Part shown: positions 1 through 6,225 of the stretch, one piece after another
Layout of the letters: each line of letters begins with the position of its first letter
Position numbering within the stretch: the stretch's first letter is position 1
NCBI GenBank assembly: GCA_041557595.1
Contig: JBFFGE010000236.1
Coordinates: 1-6,225 of the forward strand
Direction of reading: 5' to 3'
Length of the DNA: 6,225 bases
Source of the DNA: JAOTYV01 sp041557595
GTDB lineage: Bacteria; Pseudomonadota; Alphaproteobacteria; UBA8366
Translations under genes and position numbers: made by a program
The notes under the pieces: generated by a model
The model's database searches: none
Seen by the model: only the letters and a program-made list of their open reading frames with translations
Told to the model about the DNA's origin: nothing

Positions 1-415
1 AACGCACCGTGTGGCCGGGCCCTTTCGGCGCGATCATGAACACATCCAGATCGTCCCTGGGCTCGATCAGATTGAAGTGGATATTCAATCCATGTGCGAA
101 GGCGATCGCCGCGCCGGCCTTCATATTCGGCGCGAGGTGGTCCCGATACAGGGCGCCCTGATGTTCGTCCGGGGTCAGGATCATCACCACATCGGCCCAT
201 TTAGCCGCGTCCGCGGACGTCAGCACCTCGAAATCGGCGGATTTCGCTTTCGCCGCCGTCGCGGAGTCCGGCCGCAAGGCGATTTTCACGTCCTTCGCGC
301 CGGAATCCCGAAGATTCATGGCATGGGCATGCCCCTGGCTGCCGTATCCGATAACGGCAATTTTCTTCGATTTGATCAAATTTACGTCGGCATCCCGGTC
401 GTAGTAGACGCGCAT
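1..415 (-). CDS. ilvC: Ketol-acid reductoisomerase, N-terminal 138 residues (runs off left edge)
   Basis: Second enzyme of branched-chain amino acid synthesis: NADPH-dependent isomerisation and reduction of 2-acetolactate or 2-aceto-2-hydroxybutyrate, in the cytoplasm. The visible part is the N-terminal Rossmann domain. It starts MRVYYDRDAD, followed by the dinucleotide motif GYGSQGHAHAMNLRDSG (residues 23-39), an ALRPDSATAAKA loop (46-57) at the usual NADP 2'-phosphate position, the conserved FAHGLNIHF with the family's catalytic-region histidine (about 108), and APKGPGHTVR (129-138). The reading frame is open to the window edge, so the C-terminal knotted domain and the Mg-binding acidic residues are not visible. 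The start is supported by a purine-rich GAGGGAG seven bases upstream. It lies 57 nt downstream of ilvN on the same strand, so it is probably in the ilvBNC operon. The family assignment is very secure; whether it is the short class I form cannot be seen. Confidence 0.97.
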   Translation of the reverse strand, partial: MRVYYDRDADVNLIKSKKIAVIGYGSQGHAHAMNLRDSGAKDVKIALRPDSATAAKAKSADFEVLTSADAAKWADVVMILTPDEHQGALYRDHLAPNMKAGAAIAFAHGLNIHFNLIEPRDDLDVFMIAPKGPGHTVR

Positions 416-472
416 GGCCGCACTCCCTCTTCTCTGTCGTTTTATCGTTCGGTCGGTTTGTGACGCGCGGTT

Positions 473-1042
473 TTACAGCGCCTCTGAGCCCCGGGCAATG
501 GCGACGACCCCGCTCAGGACCACCTCCGTCTTGCCCAGTGCCCGCATCAAATCCACAAAAGCCATTACCTTCTCCGGCGAGCCGGTCATCGAGAAAGCAA
601 ACGAGTCGGTGGTCGTATCGGCGACCTTCGCGCCGAATATCTCGGCAATCCGCAACGATTCCCGGCGTTCGTGCGACCGGGACTTGGCGATGACCTTCAC
701 CAGGGCAAGCTCGCGCTCCACGAAGGGCCCTTCCTCGGTCAGGTCGTGCACGTCGTGCACCGGCACCAGCCGATTGAGCTGGTTCTTGATCTGCTCGATG
801 ATCATCGGCGTGCCCGAGGTCACGATGGTGATCCGGGACATACTCTCATCCTCGTTCACCGGCGCGACGGTCAGGCTTTCGATGTTGTAGCCACGGCCGG
901 AAAACAGGCCGATGACGCGCGCCAGAACGCCCGGCTCGTTGGTCACCACGACGGCCAGCGTATGGCGTTCCTCGTTCGGATCCGGCGGCTGGATAATGTA
1001 GGCCGATCCCGGTTGCGCCGCGGGTTTTTTCTTCTTTGCCAT
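473..1042 (-). CDS. ilvN: Acetolactate synthase small (regulatory) subunit
   Basis: Regulatory partner of the acetohydroxyacid synthase encoded immediately upstream. In this family it binds the end-product valine and stimulates the catalytic subunit. The 189-residue protein begins with a lysine-rich tail (MAKKKKP), then an ACT domain at about 27-100 with the family signature NEPGVLARVIGLFSGRGYNI (35-54) and SLTVAP after it. A C-terminal domain follows, with ELALVKVIAKS (111-121) and SFAFSMTGSPEKVMAF (147-162), typical of IlvN/IlvH. Its ATG is 12 nt after the ilvB stop with GGGGAA in the gap, which argues for translational coupling and fixed stoichiometry. No frameshift or missing segment is seen. 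The name ilvH would be equally defensible, because the sequence alone does not separate the isozymes. Confidence 0.97.
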   Translation of the reverse strand: MAKKKKPAAQPGSAYIIQPPDPNEERHTLAVVVTNEPGVLARVIGLFSGRGYNIESLTVAPVNEDESMSRITIVTSGTPMIIEQIKNQLNRLVPVHDVHDLTEEGPFVERELALVKVIAKSRSHERRESLRIAEIFGAKVADTTTDSFAFSMTGSPEKVMAFVDLMRALGKTEVVLSGVVAIARGSEAL

Positions 1043-1054
1043 TTTATTCCCCGG

Positions 1055-2827
<1,773 letters not shown>

Positions 2828-2852
2828 GGCACGTACTCCGCTTACATTACGC

Positions 2853-2867
2853 GGCCCGTTTTGGGCC
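2853..2867 (-). repeat. Short GC hairpin in the ilvB 5' leader
   Basis: GGCCC and GGGCC are separated by a five-base loop, giving a small stem about 13 nt upstream of the ilvB GGAG ribosome-binding site. There is no U-run after it, so it is not an intrinsic terminator as it stands. It could affect ilvB translation or be incidental in G+C-rich DNA. Confidence 0.35.
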
Positions 2868-2920
2868 ATTCTTGTCTGAATTATCGCCAGCCGGACCCGC
2901 AAGCGCCCGGAGAACGCGGG

Positions 2921-2949
2921 ACATTAGGCATTCAGTCCGGGACGGTCAA
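2921..2949 (-). promoter_or_regulatory. Candidate ilvBNC promoter overlapping the miaA stop codon
   Basis: On the minus strand TTGACC (2949-2944; 5/6 to the sigma-70 -35 consensus) is followed after exactly 17 bases by TAATGT (2926-2921; 3/6 to the -10). A start near 2914 would give a leader of about 87 nt before the ilvB ATG. The boxes straddle the miaA stop (2934-2932) and lie at the edge of an A+T-rich patch (59 of 90 bases A/T in 2941-3030) within otherwise G+C-rich DNA, as expected for a promoter region. A second -10-like GATAAT (2885-2880) lies downstream but has no recognisable -35 at the right spacing. The sequence match is observed; promoter function is inferred. Confidence 0.4.
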
Positions 2950-3888
2950 CCTGTTTTTGCAAATTTTCGAAAAGATTTCATCCGCTAATTTTTCTGAATA
3001 TTGCTCATTTACCATAGTTTGCGCAACTATCTGATGCCGAAACCACGTTCCCTGCCGCTTGGCGTAGTTCCGGGTCGCCTGTTGCGCCGCCGCCACCGCC
3101 GTTTCGAGATCGCAGCGCCCGGCCAAATGGTCGAGCAGGCTGCGCATGCCGAGCGCTTTCATCGCCGGCCGCAACGGATCGAGGTCGAGCGCCCGCAACG
3201 CCGCGACTTCTTCCAACACGCCGGCGGCGACCATTTTCCGAAAGCGCGCGTCGCACGCCGCGTATAGCGCCGCGCGGGGCGGTTCGAGCAGGATGGTGTG
3301 GAATATCATGCCGGGCGGCGGCCCCTCCGCCGGCGCCCGTTGCCAGGATACCAGGGATCGACCGGTCGCCTCGAACACTTCCAGCGCGCGCAGCAGCCGT
3401 TGCCGATCCTGCGGCGGTAGACGCCCCGCGGCCTCGTGATCGACCGTCTGCAAGGCCCGGTGCACCGCATCCGCCGAGGCGCCCTCGAACCGGTCGCGAA
3501 CGGCTCGGCGCACCGCTTGCGGAATATCGGGGATCGGCGACAAGCCTTCGGTCAAGGCCTTGAAATAGAGCCCGGTTCCGCCGCAAACCACCGGCAGGCG
3601 GCCTTGCGACGTCGCCGCGGCAATCTCCTCAAGCGCACGTTCCCGCCAGCGCACCGCCGAAAATTCTTCCGCGGCGGAGACCACTCCGTACAATCGGTGC
3701 GGCGCGCGGGCTTCGTCTTCGGCAGACGGCCGGGCCGTCAGGACGCGAAGCTCGCGATAGACCTGCATGCTGTCGGCGTTGATCACCGTGCCGCCGAACC
3801 GCAAAGCGATGTCCAGCGCGAGCGCCGATTTCCCGCTGCATGTAGGTCCCGCGACGATGAGGACCTGGATTTCCTGATTGCCCGTCAT
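2932..3888 (-). CDS. miaA: tRNA dimethylallyltransferase (tRNA A37 prenylation)
   Basis: Transfers a dimethylallyl group from DMAPP to N6 of A37 next to the anticodon in tRNAs reading UNN codons; cytoplasmic. The 318-residue product has the P-loop GPTCSGKSALAL (14-25), INADSMQVYRELRVLTARPS (36-55) with the catalytic Asp and base-recognition residues, VCGGTGLYFKALTEG (101-115), DRQRLLRALEV (161-171), a family-type insertion region (about 115-215), KALGMRSL (244-251) and the late signature TRNYAKRQGTWFR (272-284). The start at 3888 puts the P-loop at the normal distance from the N-terminus; upstream in-frame sequence is antisense to serB. No strong ribosome-binding site is visible. The last 27 residues (292-318) go beyond the usual conserved end and are encoded by A+T-rich DNA. 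It is divergent from serB (28-bp gap) and precedes ilvB on the same strand. Confidence 0.97.
   Translation of the reverse strand: MTGNQEIQVLIVAGPTCSGKSALALDIALRFGGTVINADSMQVYRELRVLTARPSAEDEARAPHRLYGVVSAAEEFSAVRWRERALEEIAAATSQGRLPVVCGGTGLYFKALTEGLSPIPDIPQAVRRAVRDRFEGASADAVHRALQTVDHEAAGRLPPQDRQRLLRALEVFEATGRSLVSWQRAPAEGPPPGMIFHTILLEPPRAALYAACDARFRKMVAAGVLEEVAALRALDLDPLRPAMKALGMRSLLDHLAGRCDLETAVAAAQQATRNYAKRQGTWFRHQIVAQTMVNEQYSEKLADEIFSKICKNRLTVPD
2964..2973. promoter_or_regulatory. Palindrome TTTTCGAAAA upstream of the candidate ilv promoter
   Basis: This is a perfect 10-bp palindrome inside the 3' end of miaA. Its centre is about 20 bp upstream of the putative -35 box and about 54 bp upstream of the inferred start, a position often used by activators. 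No specific regulator can be named from the sequence. It may simply be part of the A+T-rich coding tail. Confidence 0.25.
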
Positions 3889-3924
3889 AGCGCAGCAGGA
3901 TACAGATTGTGCGGTCATGAACAA
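3878..3924. promoter_or_regulatory. Compact divergent miaA/serB control region with possible overlapping promoters
   Basis: Only 28 bp (3889-3916) separate the two start codons, so the promoters must overlap each other or the coding ends. Plus strand: TTGCCC (3878-3883), 17 bases, TACAGA (3901-3906), which would start transcription within a few bases of the serB ATG. Minus strand: TTGTTC (3924-3919), 16 bases, TATCCT (3902-3897), for miaA. Matches are only 3-4 of 6 each, so these are suggestions. The two -10 elements would share bases 3901-3902, implying mutually exclusive polymerase binding. Confidence 0.25.
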
Positions 3925-4807
3925 TGTCCTCACCTTGATCGCGCCGCCGCAGGGGCTCGACGAAACCCTGGTCTCCCATGTCGAGGCGACGCTGCGCGGC
4001 GCCGGCGCGACCGCAGGCATGCTCGATTGGCTGTCGTACCGGACCGCGGTCGACCTTCCCTTCGATGGCGTGTCGTTGACGGACGCCGTGGATCTGGCGG
4101 TCGAATCCTTCGAAGACGCCCCGATCGATGCCGTGGCCCAGCCGGCGGAAGGCCGCCGGAAACATCTCCTGGTTGCCGACATGGAATCGACGATCATCGA
4201 AAACGAAATGCTCGATGTGCTCGCCGACGAGGTCGGCCTCCGCGACCGCATCGCCGACATCACGGCGCGCGCAATGAACGGGGAGCTCGATTTCGCCGGC
4301 GCACTCCGCGAACGGGTCGGATTGCTTGCCGGATTGGAAGAAGCCGCCCTGGAGCGCGCCGGATCGCAAATTCGGCTGATGCCAGGCAGCGCCGAACTGG
4401 TCGCCACCATGCGTGCGCATGGCGCCTATTGCGCCCTCGTATCCGGCGGTTTCACCTACTACACCGAACGTATCGCCGAACGGCTGGGCTTCGATTTCCA
4501 ACAGGCCAACCGATTGGAAATCACCGACGGCGCCCTGTCCGGCGCGGTTTTGGAGCCGATACTCGGCCGCGATGCGAAACGCGAGCGGCTGATTGCGCTG
4601 GCCGAGGAACGCGGGATTCCGCTCTCCGCGACCATGGCTGTCGGCGACGGCGCAAACGATCTGGCGATGCTCGAGGAAGCGGGCATGGGGGTTGCCTACC
4701 GGGCCAAGCCGCTGGTCGCCCGCAGCGCGCGCGCCCGTATCGACCATGCGGACCTCACCGCCCTGCTCTATATCCAGGGCTACCGCGAGGAAGATTTCAG
4801 CCGTTAG
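3917..4807 (+). CDS. serB: Phosphoserine phosphatase (HAD family)
   Basis: Hydrolyses O-phosphoserine to serine, the last step of the phosphorylated serine pathway; Mg-dependent and cytoplasmic. The 296-residue product has a variable N-terminal region (about 1-80; SerB proteins usually carry an ACT-like fold here) and a C-terminal HAD domain. HAD motifs: I, ADMESTIIENEMLD (87-100), with nucleophile Asp88 but Glu90 where Asp is usual; II, LVSGGFTYY (174-182), with Ser176; III, GRDAKRERL with Lys221; IV, VGDGANDLAML (242-252), with Asp244 and Asp248. The cap region between motifs I and II has the expected length. ATG 3917 was chosen because the protein then begins MNNVLTLIAPP, like the family. 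An upstream in-frame ATG at 3878 would overlap the miaA start. The nearest purine-rich AGGA is 16 bases upstream, too far for a normal ribosome-binding site. Its TAG stop lies within the repeat element that follows. Confidence 0.95.
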   Translation: MNNVLTLIAPPQGLDETLVSHVEATLRGAGATAGMLDWLSYRTAVDLPFDGVSLTDAVDLAVESFEDAPIDAVAQPAEGRRKHLLVADMESTIIENEMLDVLADEVGLRDRIADITARAMNGELDFAGALRERVGLLAGLEEAALERAGSQIRLMPGSAELVATMRAHGAYCALVSGGFTYYTERIAERLGFDFQQANRLEITDGALSGAVLEPILGRDAKRERLIALAEERGIPLSATMAVGDGANDLAMLEEAGMGVAYRAKPLVARSARARIDHADLTALLYIQGYREEDFSR

Positions 4808-4846
4808 ACCATTTCCTTCTTAAGTTGAACCAAGTGAAATGGTCTA
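4805..4846 (+). terminator. Stem-loop at the serB stop codon, likely serB terminator
   Basis: TAGACCATTTC (4805-4815) and GAAATGGTCTA (4836-4846) are perfect 11-bp inverted repeats around a 20-base loop. On the plus strand the stem is followed by a T-rich but interrupted tail (TCTCATTATTCTT, 4847-4859). The stem is only moderately G+C-rich and the loop is long, so it is a weaker intrinsic terminator than the textbook form. It lies directly at the end of serB and between convergent genes, where termination is expected. Confidence 0.5.
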
Positions 4847-4875
4847 TCTCATTATTCTTGCGCAAATACGTCGTC

Positions 4876-4894
4876 GCGAACCGATTCGGTTCGC
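4876..4894. repeat. Near-perfect 19-bp palindrome, possible terminator for the transporter gene
   Basis: GCGAACCGA and TCGGTTCGC flank a single T, which folds as an 8-bp G+C-rich stem with an ATT loop on either strand. It is 25 bp beyond the stop of the minus-strand transporter gene. The following minus-strand bases (GACGACGTATTTG) lack a clear U-run, so terminator function is uncertain. The centre contains GATTC, a GANTC site of the kind methylated by CcrM in many alphaproteobacteria. It forms the right half of the 107-bp element. Confidence 0.45.
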
Positions 4895-4919
4895 TCGGGA
4901 ATTGCTCTAATGGCGTGAG

Positions 4920-6152
4920 TCAGCGTTCCGCCGCCACGCCTTCCTCTCGCACCCGGTTCGGCAGCACTACCGCCATGAGGTTGGCGCACAGCATTAGCGC
5001 TGCGATCAGATAGAATACCGCCGCCAACCCGAACCGGTCGGCGACGAATCCCCCAACGAGCGGCAGCGCGGTCGTCATCAGACCTTGCACCGCGAACATC
5101 AGGCTGGCCGCCGATCCGCTGAAACGCGGCGGCGTCAAATCCATCATCCAACTTTGCACGACCGGCCGGATGGCGTAGAGCCCAAACCCGAGCACGGCGA
5201 CGCAGGTCACGTAGACGACGCCATCGGCAATGAAGGTCAGGCCGAGAATAATCACCGTGGTCAGGAACAGGCCGCCCATCACGATGGGCCTTCGTCCGAT
5301 CCTGTCCGACCAGATCCCGGCAACCGGCCCCGCGATGAACCCGCCGATCTGCATGGCCGCCATCGCCACGCCAAGGTAGATCGCCTCCAGTCCCAGCACT
5401 TCGGACATGTAGAGCGGCAGAAACATAAGCAGCCCGAACAGCGCCATCGTCCGGAAGCCCGCCATCAAGCCGAGCCCCAGGATGGCGCGGTTGCGCAACA
5501 GGCCCACGATTCCGCCCAGATAATCGCGAATGGACAGCGATTCGCCGGCGGCGCCGACCGGCAGCACGTCCCTCGGCCGCAAGACGATCAACAGCATGGC
5601 GGCGATGGCGAAGACCGGCACGGCGCTGACCGCGGCTGCGCCTTGCCATGAATAGAGGGCGAGCAGCCCGCCCGCGACGATGGGCGCCAGGGTATCGCCG
5701 AGACTCGCTCCGAAGGAATGGATCGAGAGGGCATAACCCTTGTTGGCCGGAAAATGCGCGGCCAGAAAGGACAACGCCGCCGGGTGCCACAAATTGTTCG
5801 CCGCGCCGATCAGCACCAGCATCGCGCACAGCATGAGGTAGGCGTCGGTAATCGCGAACGCGGTCAGCGCCATCGCGCCGATCGCCACCGCCACGCCCTG
5901 CAGCAACACCCGGCGCCCGGTGTAATCGACAAGGAAGCCGCTGCCGATATTGGCGGCGAACGAGCTGAAATGGAAAACCGCATGCAGGATGCCGAGCTCG
6001 GTATAGGAAATACCCAGATCGCGCTTGATATATGGCTGCAGAATATAGAAAACCGCAAACACCCAATGCACGCCGCAATGGCCTAACCCGACCATCATGA
6101 TCGAGCTCTGGCCTTTCAAGCGCAGCACGGCTTTCAATCCGGCATCTGCCAT
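4920..6152 (-). CDS. Major facilitator superfamily transporter, substrate unknown
   Basis: A 410-residue inner-membrane secondary transporter with about 12 predicted helices in two six-helix halves: roughly 17-40, 52-75, 84-102, 105-127, 140-165, 172-191, then 223-248, 258-280, 290-309, 312-333, 348-371 and 375-397. The hydrophilic central loop is at about 192-220. The MFS loop 2-3 signature GFLVDYTGRRVLL (72-84) and its second-half repeat GIWSDRIGRRPIV (279-291) are both present. The segment NLWHPAALSF (120-129), with a His-Pro pair in helix 4, recalls the fosmidomycin-resistance-like branch of MFS, but this is a weak indication and the substrate cannot be assigned. ATG 6152 is preceded by GGGAA with seven bases spacing. 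A weak TTGCCC-N17-TAGGCT (6211-6183) upstream could be its promoter. It is convergent with serB with no evident functional link, and it looks intact. Confidence 0.9.
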   Translation of the reverse strand: MADAGLKAVLRLKGQSSIMMVGLGHCGVHWVFAVFYILQPYIKRDLGISYTELGILHAVFHFSSFAANIGSGFLVDYTGRRVLLQGVAVAIGAMALTAFAITDAYLMLCAMLVLIGAANNLWHPAALSFLAAHFPANKGYALSIHSFGASLGDTLAPIVAGGLLALYSWQGAAAVSAVPVFAIAAMLLIVLRPRDVLPVGAAGESLSIRDYLGGIVGLLRNRAILGLGLMAGFRTMALFGLLMFLPLYMSEVLGLEAIYLGVAMAAMQIGGFIAGPVAGIWSDRIGRRPIVMGGLFLTTVIILGLTFIADGVVYVTCVAVLGFGLYAIRPVVQSWMMDLTPPRFSGSAASLMFAVQGLMTTALPLVGGFVADRFGLAAVFYLIAALMLCANLMAVVLPNRVREEGVAAER

Positions 6153-6225
6153 GAAATTTCCCGTTATCCGCTTCTGTATCGCAGCCTAACCCCGGTCGGG
6201 CGGCCGGGCAAAATACCCGCGGGCC

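Larger units (their letters stand above)
4804..4910. repeat. 107-bp palindromic element with imperfect terminal inverted repeats (candidate dispersed repeat/MITE-like)
   Basis: The left end TTAGACCATTTCCT (4804-4817) matches the reverse complement of the right end (4897-4910, TTAGAGCAATTCCC) at 11 of 14 positions. A third copy, TAGACCATTTCA, lies inverted at 4835-4846. Between the ends are two hairpins, 4805-4846 and 4876-4894. The stretch from 4811 to about 4870 is A+T-rich compared with the flanking genes. It contains no open reading frame of note and no transposase. The left end supplies the serB stop codon (TAG, 4805-4807). This organisation resembles intergenic palindromic repeats known in many alphaproteobacteria, but copy number cannot be judged from one window. 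I saw no target-site duplication. An ordinary pair of terminators is the main alternative. Confidence 0.5.

Noticed and set aside
2853..2867. GGCCC-GGGCC hairpin as an intrinsic terminator or riboswitch expression platform
   Set aside because: The stem is short and no U-tract follows; no known riboswitch core was recognised around it.
2828..2902. 25-residue N-terminal extension of IlvB from an upstream TTG, or an intermediate ATG at 2869
   Set aside because: The extension lacks family-like sequence, and the ATG at 2827 has a better ribosome-binding site (GGAG, eight bases).
2881..2931. A 16-residue ORF right after the miaA stop as a possible ilv attenuator leader peptide
   Set aside because: It contains one Val and no Leu or Ile, has no terminator/antiterminator pair with a U-run, and starts upstream of the inferred transcript start.
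3629..4747. Minus-strand open frame of 372 codons antisense to serB
   Set aside because: No domain signature; it mirrors serB codon bias on the opposite strand and overlaps the true miaA start.
3436..5013. Plus-strand open frame of 525 codons overlapping miaA and serB
   Set aside because: Arg-rich frame running through serB in the wrong phase, with no motifs; serB in its own frame is well supported.
4852..6078. Long minus-strand open frame (408 codons) overlapping the transporter gene in another frame
   Set aside because: Its translation is rich in Arg/Gly/Pro with no domain or helix pattern, typical of an alternate frame in G+C-rich DNA; the overlapping frame is a clear MFS protein.

Overview
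This window looks like a piece of an alphaproteobacterial chromosome, probably Rhodospirillales-like. The evidence is the high G+C by eye, the character of the proteins (for example the IlvB sequence around the thiamine-diphosphate site), and the gene order serB / miaA / ilvB / ilvN / ilvC with serB divergent from the rest. I recall this neighbourhood as common in alphaproteobacteria but could not check it here. It is mainly a core-metabolism region. I see no CRISPR array, transposase, phage gene, tRNA, rRNA or defence/toxin system.

Layout. The minus strand, read right to left from 3888 to 1, carries miaA (tRNA dimethylallyltransferase), ilvB (acetolactate synthase large subunit), ilvN (its regulatory subunit) and the first 138 codons of ilvC (ketol-acid reductoisomerase), which runs off the left edge. 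ilvB and ilvN are 12 nt apart and ilvN and ilvC 57 nt apart, so ilvBNC reads as one operon for the first two common steps of valine/leucine/isoleucine synthesis. A promoter-like TTGACC-N17-TAATGT spans the miaA stop codon in a distinctly A+T-rich patch, so ilvBNC may be transcribed separately from miaA. On the plus strand, serB (phosphoserine phosphatase, last step of serine synthesis) starts only 28 bp from miaA. On the far right a 12-helix major facilitator transporter lies on the minus strand and converges on serB.

The 112 bp between serB and the transporter are almost filled by a 107-bp structure (4804-4910). It is bounded by imperfect 14-bp terminal inverted repeats (11/14), has a third internal copy of the same end sequence, and contains two hairpins. 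Its first bases form the serB stop codon. It resembles a small dispersed palindromic repeat or MITE-like element and probably also acts as the serB terminator. This is the most unusual structure in the window.

Two enzymes show a conservative Asp-to-Glu change in a textbook metal/catalytic motif: IlvB has GEA where the ThDP motif normally has GDG or GDA, and SerB has DMEST where HAD phosphatases normally have DxDST. Both proteins otherwise look intact. I read these as lineage variants worth checking, not as inactivation.
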